Shown here: positions 26,688-35,298 of the stretch, piece by piece
Numbering within the stretch: the first letter of the stretch is position 1
Layout of the letters: every line of letters begins with the position of its first letter
The notes under the pieces: generated by a model
What the model saw: only the letters and a program-made list of their open reading frames with translations
What the model was told of the DNA's origin: nothing
Databases searched by the model: none
Translations under genes and position numbers: made by a program
Assembly: GCA_028709785.1 (NCBI GenBank)
Contig: JAQUTK010000023.1
Location: forward strand, 1-58,687
Source of the DNA: Bacteroidales bacterium
GTDB taxonomy: Bacteria; Bacteroidota; Bacteroidia; Bacteroidales; JAQUTK01
Direction of reading: 5' to 3'
Length of the DNA: 58,687 nt

Positions 26688-28511
26688 ATGAATAACAGAA
26701 CGCTGGATATACTTAAATTAGTGCTCTCTACGGTATTCTACCTTGCACTTCCCTCTTTTTATTACGTAAACTTTCGTTACCACTTCGTTGCATCTGAAGA
26801 ATATCAGATGTTTACCACAGACTTTAATCATCTGAAAGAGGCGCTTTCCTATCCCGGCGGTTTGATGGGATACATCGGCGAATTTCTGACCGCCTGCTTT
26901 CACTTCCTGGCGGGTGGTCCGCTGATCACAGGTCTTTCTATTGCCCTCTGTGGCATATTGCTGGAAATCTTGTTTTCCAAGGTACAGAAGAAACACAGTT
27001 TCTTTCTCGTGCCACTCCTTATTGCCTTGCAAATGGCGATTATGCATCTGAACATATTAGTCAACATCTCTTCCACAGCGATGTTGGCTTTTACACTTGG
27101 CTTGGCATTAGGATATGTTTCCATAAAGAAAGAGATGATACGCTGGACAGCCGGTATTCTGATGCTCCTCCTCGCCTACTGGTTGGCAAGCTCATCGGCC
27201 ATTATCCTGTTCACCGTTTTTCTAGTCTGGGAGCTCTTTCAAAGTAAGAATCCGAAGCGATTCATTTTTCTTGGCATATCGGTCCTCATCGTCATTTCAT
27301 TTCCATTGATTGCTCGGATACTCTTGCGCGACAATCACCCGATGACGCTGAGCGTAGCCTATTGGAGTGAGGTTTTTGCCTATGATAAAGTCCTGAAGCC
27401 ATCCTACTTTTTCCCGGTTTGGTTTGCTCCGGCCACCGTGCTCTGCTTCCTTTTTGTATACTATCGTAACCTTGCTAAAAAGATGGCAGTGCTGACCAAG
27501 AAAGGCACCGTTTATCTGCTCATCCTGATCCAGTTTGCCGCGTTCGGCATCTTACTGAAGAAAGGTTTGGACAAGTATGCAATGTACAAAGAGGATGAGG
27601 TCTTCATGAAAGCAGATTACATGGTTAAGAACGAAGAGTGGGAAGAGATTATCCGGATGACCCGCGACGAACTCACCTTATCGCCGATGAACTATCCCTA
27701 TATCAATCTGGCGTTGGCCAAAACCGGAAAGATGTCCACCCTCCTGATGCAATATCCGAACAACAGTACGGATATGATGCTGATTCCTTTCATGCAGGAT
27801 TATCTTTCGGCTAAGATACTCAATCAGATCTTTTATCAGATCGGCGATATCACCAATGCGTTGCACATGGCCTTTGAAGGAGGTGTTTCGACACCGGGAG
27901 CCGCTAACATCATCCTGATGAAAAGGGAGATTGAATGTCGCCTCATCCTGGGAGATTATGTGCTGGCCCAAAAAGAGCTGACAAGAATGGCCCGGACTCC
28001 CTTTCACGGCGCATGGAGCAGAAAGATGCTTCATCTGATCGAAACAAATCCGCAGGCGATCGACGAACTGCCATGGGTTGCTTCCAAGCGAAAGCTACTG
28101 TCCAAGAAAAACACAATCATGAACTTTCAGAACATTGTCCAGGTCTGCCTCCCGTTGCTGGATGCCAATCCCGCCAACTCGGCTGCCTTTCAATATATCA
28201 CCGCCTCCTTCCTGCTGGAGAGTAAATTACAGTATTTTGCCAATATTTATGGTGAGTATTACCCGAATGTGACCGCGGACAAAGTGCCCCCCCTGCACCA
28301 ACAGGTATTAGCCGCCTATCTGGATGCCACGAAGGCACCGGCACAAATGTGGGAAATGGCGCCGATCAGCATGGAAACAAAGCAGGCCTTTGTTGATTTC
28401 CGAAACACTTTCATGAAATACAAACAAGAAAACAGAAGTCTGGACAGTGATTTCGCACGGAAGTTCCAGGGTACTTACTGGCTCTATTATTTGAATAATA
28501 TAAAGAAATGA
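26688..28511 (+). CDS. Membrane protein with C-terminal helical repeats (DUF6057-like)
   Basis: This 607-residue inner-membrane protein has roughly eight to ten hydrophobic helices in residues 10-295 (for example ILKLVLSTVFYLALPSFYY, GPLITGLSIALCGILLEILF, WTAGILMLLLAYWLASSSAIILF, LLILIQFAAFGILL). A soluble half (300-607) is made of TPR/Sel1-like helical hairpins (EEWEEIIRMTRDELTLSP, NIILMKREIECRLILGDYVLAQKEL). It resembles the DUF6057 family of Bacteroidetes. The function is unknown; a scaffold or transporter role is possible. The stop overlaps the start of the next gene by 4 bp (ATGA), so it is coupled to the CxxCH lipoprotein. Confidence 0.75.
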   Translation: MNNRTLDILKLVLSTVFYLALPSFYYVNFRYHFVASEEYQMFTTDFNHLKEALSYPGGLMGYIGEFLTACFHFLAGGPLITGLSIALCGILLEILFSKVQKKHSFFLVPLLIALQMAIMHLNILVNISSTAMLAFTLGLALGYVSIKKEMIRWTAGILMLLLAYWLASSSAIILFTVFLVWELFQSKNPKRFIFLGISVLIVISFPLIARILLRDNHPMTLSVAYWSEVFAYDKVLKPSYFFPVWFAPATVLCFLFVYYRNLAKKMAVLTKKGTVYLLILIQFAAFGILLKKGLDKYAMYKEDEVFMKADYMVKNEEWEEIIRMTRDELTLSPMNYPYINLALAKTGKMSTLLMQYPNNSTDMMLIPFMQDYLSAKILNQIFYQIGDITNALHMAFEGGVSTPGAANIILMKREIECRLILGDYVLAQKELTRMARTPFHGAWSRKMLHLIETNPQAIDELPWVASKRKLLSKKNTIMNFQNIVQVCLPLLDANPANSAAFQYITASFLLESKLQYFANIYGEYYPNVTADKVPPLHQQVLAAYLDATKAPAQMWEMAPISMETKQAFVDFRNTFMKYKQENRSLDSDFARKFQGTYWLYYLNNIKK

Positions 28512-29965
28512 GAAAAATATTTTACCTCTTATGTACTATCTGTCTGCTCTCCGCTTGTGAGAATGGCAAGATTACAACATTTGAAACAGCAACTGTTTCC
28601 CCGGCAATCTTTCCCGATTATGCCGACGTGACTATTCCGGTTAATATTGCCCCCCTTAATTTCAAGTTTACCGGGCCGTGCGACGCTATTCAGGTCTGCA
28701 TCAAGGGGAAGACAGACGAGATTATCTGCAATGGAGCGTATAAGATCTCCATTCCTTCCGGCAAGTGGCGTTCGCTGCTGGAAAAGAATGCCGGCTCAGC
28801 TCTGGAAGTTTCCGTCCTTGTCCGGAAAGAGGGAAAATGGACGAAATATCTTCCTTTTGCCTGGCATGTAGCAGCCGACAAGATCGATTCTTATCTGACC
28901 TACCGCCTCATTGATCCGGGGTATGAGTTATGGAACAAGATGGGCATTTATCAACGTAATCTGGAAGACTTTGACGAGACTCCTATTTACGAGAATACGA
29001 TGAACAATCTTTCCTGTATCAACTGTCACTCATTCTGCAATCAGGATCCGAAAACCTTCTGTTTCCACATGCGTGCACAAAACACCGGTACCTATATCAC
29101 CCGCAATGGCAAGACGGAGAAGCTGAACATGAAAGTAGATAAACTGTATAGTGCTTCCCGCTACCTCAGCTGGCATCCTTCAGGCAAATACATCGCCTTT
29201 TCCATCAATGAGACCAACCAGTTCTTTCACAGTACGGATAAAAACAGGGTGGAAGTATATGACAAGAAGTCGGAAGTGGTCATCTATGATGTGGAAAACC
29301 ACACCTACATTACAAACCCCTGTCTGATGCGGTCGGATGCGTTTGAAACCTTCCCGGCCTTCTCTATGGATGGGAAAACACTCTATTTCTGTTCGGCAGA
29401 CAGTGTCCTGATGCCGAACCAGTTTGCCGAAGCGAAATACAGTATCTGCAAGACGGACTTCAATCCCGATAACGGAACCGTCAGCGGAAAGATCGACACC
29501 GTTTTCTCTGCCCGTCGCACAGGCAAAAGTGCCACCTTGCCACGCTTCTCACCCGATGGTAAGTATCTGCTCTTCTCAATCGCAGACTACGGACAGTTTC
29601 ATATCTGGCACAAGGAAGCGGATCTGTACCTGATCAATCTGAAGACAAACAAGTTATTCAAACCGGAAAATGTCAATTCGAATGACGTGGAGAGCTATCA
29701 CTCCTGGAGCAGCAACAGCCGTTGGATCGTATTCAGCACACGACGGGTCGATGGATTGCACACCGTTCCCTTCTTCACCTACATGGACAAAGAGGGCAAG
29801 ACCTACAAACCGTTTATGCTTCCGCAAAAAGACGCGGACTTCTATGATAACTTCTTCATGTACTACAACATACCGGAGATGGTCAAAGGAAAGGTTGATC
29901 CGGACATCTATCAGATGGATGACATCGTGAAGAACGGCAAAGAAGTAAAGGTCGGCATCAAATAA
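28508..29965 (+). CDS. TolB-like beta-propeller lipoprotein with CxxCH motif
   Basis: This 485-residue lipoprotein has a lipobox ending LLSAC, with Cys17. A beta-rich N-terminal region (25-125) is followed by a short segment holding CINCH (Cys170, Cys173, His174), the CxxCH signature for covalent haem c attachment, with two more cysteines nearby (SFCNQ, TFCFH). Residues 215-440 contain TolB/PD40-type propeller blades (ASRYLSWHPSGKYIAFSIN, AFSMDGKTLYFCSAD, RFSPDGKYLLFSIADYG, HSWSSNSRWIVFSTRR). The pairing of a propeller and a haem motif suggests an envelope electron-transfer or sensing protein, but one CxxCH can also bind another metal. It overlaps the DUF6057-like gene by 4 bp and is followed by a strong bidirectional terminator. 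Confidence 0.82.
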   Translation: MRKIFYLLCTICLLSACENGKITTFETATVSPAIFPDYADVTIPVNIAPLNFKFTGPCDAIQVCIKGKTDEIICNGAYKISIPSGKWRSLLEKNAGSALEVSVLVRKEGKWTKYLPFAWHVAADKIDSYLTYRLIDPGYELWNKMGIYQRNLEDFDETPIYENTMNNLSCINCHSFCNQDPKTFCFHMRAQNTGTYITRNGKTEKLNMKVDKLYSASRYLSWHPSGKYIAFSINETNQFFHSTDKNRVEVYDKKSEVVIYDVENHTYITNPCLMRSDAFETFPAFSMDGKTLYFCSADSVLMPNQFAEAKYSICKTDFNPDNGTVSGKIDTVFSARRTGKSATLPRFSPDGKYLLFSIADYGQFHIWHKEADLYLINLKTNKLFKPENVNSNDVESYHSWSSNSRWIVFSTRRVDGLHTVPFFTYMDKEGKTYKPFMLPQKDADFYDNFFMYYNIPEMVKGKVDPDIYQMDDIVKNGKEVKVGIK

Positions 29966-29972
29966 GATCCGT

Positions 29973-30034
29973 ATGTTTTACAAAAAAGAAGCGTATGTTC
30001 CGGGCGGAACATACGCTTCTTTTTTATAAAACAT
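29973..30034. terminator. Bidirectional terminator between convergent units
   Basis: A 20-bp perfect stem (29982-30001 with 30006-30025, AAAAAAGAAGCG.../...CGCTTCTTTTTT, loop GGGC) extends by 8 more pairs after one C-A mismatch (29973-29980 with 30027-30034). It has U-tracts in both directions and separates the TolB-like gene from the uronate operon. Confidence 0.85.
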
Positions 30035-30049
30035 CTAAATGATTTTTCG

Positions 30050-30721
30050 TCAGAGTTGCAGCGAACGAATGATCTCCAATGCCTCTTTACATTTGTCCGT
30101 AACGGCAGACCAGTTCTTTGCTTTCACTACATCTGAAGGAAAGAGATTGGAACCCATACCCACACAAGAAACACCTGCTTTAAACCATGCCTCCAGATTC
30201 TCTTTGGTTGGTTCGACACCGCCCGTCACCATCACTGCAGTCCACGGCATCGGCGCTTTGATGTTCTTGACAAAAGAAGGACCGCCCACATTACCTGCCG
30301 GGAATACCTTTACCACATAGGCACCGCACTCCTGAGCCTGACCAATCTCAGACACCGATCCGCAACCGGGGATATACGGAATCGAACGGCGGTTGCACAC
30401 CTTGAAGATATCCGGGTTCAGCAACGGACCCACCACAAAGTTGGCTCCCAGCTGCAGATAAAGCGCAGCCGTTGGCGCATCAATCACCGAACCAATGCCC
30501 AGCACCAACTCCGGACAAGCCGTAGCCGACCATTTCACCAGTTCGCCAAACACCTCATGTGCAAAGTCCCCGCGGTTGGTAAACTCAAACGCGCGCACTC
30601 CCCCGTCGTAGCAAGCTTTGATCACATTCTTTGCCACTTCCAGATCTTTGTGATAAAACACAGGAACCATCCCTGTCGAGATCATTGCCTGTTCAGTTTG
30701 TATCTTTGTAAATCGTGCCAT
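30050..30721 (-). CDS. eda: KDPG/KHG aldolase
   Basis: This class I aldolase of the KDPG/KHG family (223 residues) splits 2-keto-3-deoxy-6-phosphogluconate into pyruvate and glyceraldehyde-3-phosphate. Family landmarks are the N-terminal FEFTNRGD with the catalytic Glu, [35 protein letters not shown] and [10 protein letters not shown], whose Lys forms the Schiff base. The [14 protein letters not shown] phosphate-binding segment and GMGSNLF near the end complete the barrel. It is the last gene of the five-gene uronate operon, 11 bp after the KDG kinase, and completes the route to central metabolism. Confidence 0.93.
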   Translation of the reverse strand: MARFTKIQTEQAMISTGMVPVFYHKDLEVAKNVIKACYDGGVRAFEFTNRGDFAHEVFGELVKWSATACPELVLGIGSVIDAPTAALYLQLGANFVVGPLLNPDIFKVCNRRSIPYIPGCGSVSEIGQAQECGAYVVKVFPAGNVGGPSFVKNIKAPMPWTAVMVTGGVEPTKENLEAWFKAGVSCVGMGSNLFPSDVVKAKNWSAVTDKCKEALEIIRSLQL

Positions 30722-30732
30722 ATCGTATGCTA

Positions 30733-31776
30733 TTAACGGGATACACGGCCTGAGCCGTCCCCTTTCATTAAATTTTCCACCTCAGCTACCGTCACCAGGT
30801 TGAAGTCACCATAGATCGTATGTTTCAAACAAGATGCAGCCACTGCAAACTCCAGCGCTTTCTGATCATCTGTCGGATACGTGATCAATCCATAGATCAA
30901 ACCACCCATAAAAGAGTCTCCACCCCCTACACGATCCACGATATGCGTGATATCGTAGCGTTTGGACTGGAACAGTCTTTCTCCATTATACAACACGCCA
31001 CCCCATGTATTGTGGTTTGCGTTGATCGAACCGCGCAAGGTGATAATCGTCTTCTTCGCACGGGGGAAACGCTTCGTCAGCTGCGTACATACCGATTCAA
31101 ACTCGGCCGCATCCACATGACCATCCGTCTTCGCCACATCAAAACCTTCCGGTTTGATGCCAAAGACCATCTCTGCATCCTCCTCATTACCCAATATCAC
31201 ATCGCATCCCTCGACCAGCGCAGGCATCACTTCCGAAGCCTTCTTGCCATATTTCCACAAGTTCTTGCGATAGTTCAGATCACAGGAAACAGTCACACCC
31301 ATCTTGTTAGCCACTTTGATCGCCTCCAGACAAGCATCGGCCGCACCCTGAGACAGAGCCGGAGTGATACCAGTCCAATGAAACCACTCAGCGTCTTTAA
31401 ACACCTCTTTCCAGTTGATCATACCCGGCTGAATATCCGCGATCGAAGAGTTTGCGCGGTCATACACCACTTTGGATGCACGAGCCACCGCACCCGTTTC
31501 CAGGAAATAAATCCCCAGACGGTCGCCACCATATATGATCTCGTTCGTACCCACATTGTGCTTCCGCAGATCCATTACACAAGCCTGCGCAATATCATTT
31601 TTCGGAAGGCGTGTCACAAACTCTGTCATCAATCCATAATTGGCCAAAGAAACAGCCACATTTGCTTCACCCCCACCGAAAGTCGCTGTAAATTCCGTCG
31701 CCTGACAGAATCGCAGATAGTCCGGAGTTGCCAGACGAAGCATGATCTCACCAAATGTTACAATCTTTTTCGACAT
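30733..31776 (-). CDS. kdgK: 2-keto-3-deoxygluconate kinase (PfkB family)
   Basis: This 347-residue ribokinase-family sugar kinase is predicted to phosphorylate 2-keto-3-deoxygluconate to KDPG. The N-terminal GEIMLRL and [15 protein letters not shown] motifs form the substrate lid. The C-terminal [17 protein letters not shown] holds the anion hole and the catalytic base Asp. The KDG assignment rests on its place between kduD and the KDPG aldolase and on the usual size of the family; sequence alone would only say PfkB carbohydrate kinase. There is a 43-bp gap from kduD and an 11-bp gap to eda. Confidence 0.92.
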   Translation of the reverse strand: MSKKIVTFGEIMLRLATPDYLRFCQATEFTATFGGGEANVAVSLANYGLMTEFVTRLPKNDIAQACVMDLRKHNVGTNEIIYGGDRLGIYFLETGAVARASKVVYDRANSSIADIQPGMINWKEVFKDAEWFHWTGITPALSQGAADACLEAIKVANKMGVTVSCDLNYRKNLWKYGKKASEVMPALVEGCDVILGNEEDAEMVFGIKPEGFDVAKTDGHVDAAEFESVCTQLTKRFPRAKKTIITLRGSINANHNTWGGVLYNGERLFQSKRYDITHIVDRVGGGDSFMGGLIYGLITYPTDDQKALEFAVAASCLKHTIYGDFNLVTVAEVENLMKGDGSGRVSR

Positions 31777-31819
31777 ACTCTTTTACTAATTAACCTTTAC
31801 CTGTATATTTCTTACCTAT

Positions 31820-32599
31820 TTATTGTGGTTGTTTGCCAATATAGGCGAGGATACCACCATCCACATACAACACATGACCATTAACAAAGTCTGACGCTTC
31901 AGAAGCCAGGAAGATAGCCGGACCTTCGAGATCTTCGGTAGTACCCCAACGTGCAGCAGGCGTCTTCGCGATGATAAACGAATTGAACGGATGTCCCGGT
32001 GTACGAAGCGGAGCCGTCTGCGGAGTCGCGATATAACCCGGTCCGATGCCATTACACTGAATGTTATACTCTCCATATTCCGAAGCGATGTTGCGGGTAA
32101 GCATCTTCAGACCACCTTTGGCAGCCGCATAGGCAGAAACCGTTTCGCGACCCAGTTCGCTCATCATCGAACAGATATTGATAATCTTTCCGGCCCCTTT
32201 CTTTATCATACTTGGAAGGACTGCCTTAGCCACGATAAACGGAGCATTCAGATCCACGTCAATCACCTGACGAAACTCAGCAGCAGTCATCTCGATCATT
32301 GGGATCCGTTTGATGATACCTGCGTTATTGACAAGGATATCAATCACACCCACCTCTTTTTCTATCTTTGCAACCATCTCATTCACCTGATTTTCATTGG
32401 TCACGTCGCACACATATCCGTGTGCTTTGATCCCCTGTGCGGCATACGAAGCTATCCCGTTGTCCACCATCTCTTGTTTGAGGTCATTAAACACAATGGT
32501 AGCTCCTGCCCTTGCATACGCGGAAGCAATAGCAAAACCGATACCATAAGAAGCACCAGTTACAAGTGCCACTTTACCTTCTAATGAGAAATTAACCAT
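31820..32599 (-). CDS. kduD: 2-dehydro-3-deoxy-D-gluconate 5-dehydrogenase
   Basis: This 259-residue short-chain dehydrogenase reduces 3-deoxy-D-glycero-2,5-hexodiulosonate to 2-keto-3-deoxygluconate. The cofactor loop is TGASYGIGFAIA, followed by the NAG motif (VNNAGIIKRIP), a Ser (ICSMMSELG) and the YAAAK catalytic pair (SAYAAAKGGLKML). The block GPGYIATPQTAPLRTPGHPFNSFI is typical of KduD and gluconate 5-dehydrogenases and favours this call over a generic SDR. It follows kduI by 21 bp in the same operon. Confidence 0.93.
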   Translation of the reverse strand: MVNFSLEGKVALVTGASYGIGFAIASAYARAGATIVFNDLKQEMVDNGIASYAAQGIKAHGYVCDVTNENQVNEMVAKIEKEVGVIDILVNNAGIIKRIPMIEMTAAEFRQVIDVDLNAPFIVAKAVLPSMIKKGAGKIINICSMMSELGRETVSAYAAAKGGLKMLTRNIASEYGEYNIQCNGIGPGYIATPQTAPLRTPGHPFNSFIIAKTPAARWGTTEDLEGPAIFLASEASDFVNGHVLYVDGGILAYIGKQPQ

Positions 32600-32620
32600 A
32601 TTCGTATCGTTTATAAGTTG

Positions 32621-33463
32621 TTATTTCAAATCTGTTATTTTGGAAAAGTCCTGATCTCCGTAGTCCAGATTCTCGCCACCCATTCCCCAAATAAAGGTAT
32701 AGTTGCTGGTAGCGGCTGCAGAATGGATCGACCATTCCGGAGAAAGCACTGCCTGATCGCCCTTCATCCAGATGTGACGCGTCTCATCCGGTTCGCCCAT
32801 AAAGTGGCAGACAGCCTGATCCTGGGGTACCTCGAAATAGAAGTAAGCTTCCATACGACGCGAATGCACATGCGCAGGCATCGTATTCCACACACTTCCG
32901 GGAGCCAGTTCGGTCATACCCATCTGGAGCTGACAGGTAGGCAACACCTGATTGACAATCATCTTATTGATGTTACGATGGTTGGACATCTCCAACGCAC
33001 CCATCTCTACGGTGACAGCCTCTTTTTTCGTTACCTTCTTATCCGGATAGTTACGGTGTGCCGGCGTAGAATTAAAATAGAACTTGGCTGGATTGGCAGC
33101 ATCTTTACTCTCAAAAGTAACGATACGATCACCTGAACCAAGATAAAGAGCCTCTTTATATTCCAGTTCAAACTGAGCATCACCGGCTTTTACCACACCG
33201 GGACCACCCACATTAAAGAGTCCCATCTCACGGCGGAATAAGAAAGACGGAGCCTTGAGCGGATCAATTGTTTCCAGCGTGATCACTTCACGCAGCGGCA
33301 TGATACCACCTACCACCATTCGATCATACATCGAATAGACCATATTTACTTCATCGGCAACAAACACTTTTTCAATCAAAAAGTCGTTGCGCAGACGTGC
33401 TGTGTCATAACTTTTCGCATCGGAAGGATGCGCTGCGTAACGCAGTTCGTAATTTGTTTTCAT
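32621..33463 (-). CDS. kduI: 5-keto-4-deoxyuronate isomerase
   Basis: This 280-residue cupin-type isomerase converts 5-keto-4-deoxyuronate, the product that arises from unsaturated uronates released by polysaccharide lyases, to 3-deoxy-D-glycero-2,5-hexodiulosonate. Zinc ligands are visible in PAHVHSRRMEAYFYF (His, His, Glu) and SPEWSIHSAA (His), within the conserved WNTMPAHVHSRR and DETRHIWM blocks. Length and N-terminus (MKTNYELRYAAHPSDAKSYD) are typical of KduI. It lies between the transporter and kduD. Confidence 0.96.
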   Translation of the reverse strand: MKTNYELRYAAHPSDAKSYDTARLRNDFLIEKVFVADEVNMVYSMYDRMVVGGIMPLREVITLETIDPLKAPSFLFRREMGLFNVGGPGVVKAGDAQFELEYKEALYLGSGDRIVTFESKDAANPAKFYFNSTPAHRNYPDKKVTKKEAVTVEMGALEMSNHRNINKMIVNQVLPTCQLQMGMTELAPGSVWNTMPAHVHSRRMEAYFYFEVPQDQAVCHFMGEPDETRHIWMKGDQAVLSPEWSIHSAAATSNYTFIWGMGGENLDYGDQDFSKITDLK

Positions 33464-33491
33464 ATCATTTATCTGTAAATCATTCCACTCA

Positions 33492-35057
33492 TTATAAATC
33501 CTTGATAGGTTTGAACTTCGGCACCAGAAGCTTCATCACCGACCATGCAATGATATAAGCCAGGGCACAGAAGATAAACACCAACATGTAAGCCGTGTAC
33601 ATCTGCGAGTTAACAATCTCACTCTGCAAACGAGCCAGTTCGGAGAAATTAGCCGGGTCAATCGCTTCAAGAGCCGTCTTCACCGATTCCGGCAGTTTGC
33701 TCAACTCCTGCTTACCCAGATTGACAGCCATTCCATGATCATTGACCAGTTTCATGGATACTATGGTGTCGAGATACGCAGCCATAGAGCCACCTGCACT
33801 CCGTACCTGCTCAAAAGTCTGCTCGATACCCGAACTGCGGAAAGTAGAGAACACCAGTCCGGCCCCTTTATTGATCAGCACGGATCCCAGACCACCGGCT
33901 GCTCCACCGATACCGATCACGGTAGCAATCGCTTTCTTCGGAAACATATCGCCTACTGTCGAGAAGATATTTGCCGACCATGCCTGATGCGCCGAACCGG
34001 CAATACCGATGATGACGATAGGCACCCAATAAGAGATATATCCTAATGGCTGAGCCAGCAACACAAACAGAGGGAAAAGCGCGATAATCAACATCGCCGT
34101 CATACGCCCTTTATACGGATTCATTCCCCTGTCGATGAAATAGGTCGGAAACTTACCACCGAAGATCGAACCAAACACCGTGATCGTGTACAACACAGCG
34201 ATAGGCATCGATATCTCTATCCCTTTCATGTTATATTGCGCCAACAGATAAGCCGGAGTCCAGAAAAGGAAAAACCACCATACACCATCTGTCATAAACT
34301 TTCCAAAAGCAAACGCCCAGGTCTGCCGATAGCAGAAACACTTCAGGAAAGAGACCTTTTCTTTCGGTGTGGATGCTTTTAATGCAGCTTCCTCTTTGGC
34401 TGTTTCTTCCGCGGTATTATCTTGTAGAATATATTCCAACTCTGCCTTATTTACCTTTTTATTACGTGTCGGGATCTCATACAAAAACAACCAGGCTATC
34501 ATCCACAAGAAACCCAGCGCACCGATAAGGATAAACGCGCATTCCCATCCCAGATGTACGGCGATCCATGGCACGAGGATAGGTGCAAGTATGGCACCCA
34601 CATTGGCTCCGGAGTTAAATATGCCGGTGGCAAAGGCACGATCGCGTTTCGGAAAGTATTCCGCTGTCGTCTTGATGGCTGCTGGAAAGTTTCCCGCCTC
34701 TCCCAATGCGAGTAACACACGGGCGGTACTGAAGCCCAACACCTTACCCGGCACTAACGGGGCAAGTGCATGCGCACAAGCGGCAGCAGACCAAACGGCA
34801 ATAGACCAGGCATATCCTGCCTTAGTGCCCATCCAGTCGATAAAACGTCCCGCAAAAAGCATGGAGATCGCATACGCACCGGAGAAAATGGATACGATTG
34901 TACCATAATCATCATCTGTCCAACCAAACTCTTTTGCCAAATCACCCTGCAACAAACTCAGCACCTGACGGTCCATGTAATTAATTGTTGTCGCAAAAAA
35001 CAGTAACGCGCAGATGGTCCATCGATACTGCGTCATCTTTTCATTCAATTCCTTCAT
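33492..35057 (-). CDS. MFS hexuronate-type transporter (ExuT-like)
   Basis: This 521-residue inner-membrane carrier of the major facilitator superfamily belongs to the anion:cation symporter branch that includes ExuT and glucarate transporters. It has twelve predicted helices, with the signature NYMDRQVLSLLQGDLAKEFGW in helix 1 and loop, then RFIDWMGTKAGYAWSIAVWS and LGEAGNFPAAIKTTAEYFPKRDRAFATG. An acidic loop follows in the middle (ILQDNTAEETAKEEAALK). It is the first gene of the uronate operon and so likely imports an unsaturated or keto-uronate, possibly galacturonate or glucuronate; the exact substrate is inferred. The loop between helices 11 and 12 is longer than in most members. Confidence 0.9.
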   Translation of the reverse strand: MKELNEKMTQYRWTICALLFFATTINYMDRQVLSLLQGDLAKEFGWTDDDYGTIVSIFSGAYAISMLFAGRFIDWMGTKAGYAWSIAVWSAAACAHALAPLVPGKVLGFSTARVLLALGEAGNFPAAIKTTAEYFPKRDRAFATGIFNSGANVGAILAPILVPWIAVHLGWECAFILIGALGFLWMIAWLFLYEIPTRNKKVNKAELEYILQDNTAEETAKEEAALKASTPKEKVSFLKCFCYRQTWAFAFGKFMTDGVWWFFLFWTPAYLLAQYNMKGIEISMPIAVLYTITVFGSIFGGKFPTYFIDRGMNPYKGRMTAMLIIALFPLFVLLAQPLGYISYWVPIVIIGIAGSAHQAWSANIFSTVGDMFPKKAIATVIGIGGAAGGLGSVLINKGAGLVFSTFRSSGIEQTFEQVRSAGGSMAAYLDTIVSMKLVNDHGMAVNLGKQELSKLPESVKTALEAIDPANFSELARLQSEIVNSQMYTAYMLVFIFCALAYIIAWSVMKLLVPKFKPIKDL

Positions 35058-35129
35058 CAGATATTAATTTAAGTACATTATTATCACCGGAGAATACGTA
35101 TCAGATTCAAGTCTAACTCAATCGAAATG

Positions 35130-35163
35130 CAAATATAACTATATTTTCAAGTAACCCGCCAAA
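35130..35163 (-). promoter_or_regulatory. Promoter of the uronate operon
   Basis: On the minus strand TATATTTG (35130-35137) matches the -7 consensus and TTTG (35160-35163) the -33, with 22 bp between. It lies 73 bp upstream of the transporter gene. The 241-bp divergent gap 35058-35298 shows no further clear operator; no regulator gene is in the operon. Confidence 0.6.
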
Positions 35164-35298
35164 ATTAAACTCCATTTTAATCACATTGGTGTAAACTTTA
35201 CACATTACTTTCTTTATCAGTCAAAAGGAGAGGTTGGTTTTTATTCGAAATATTTGTTTTATCTTTAACTGCTGATTCAACTAACTTTGATTTTGATT

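Noticed and set aside
30820..31884. 354-codon plus-strand open frame
   Set aside because: It is antisense to kdgK; no recognisable protein features.
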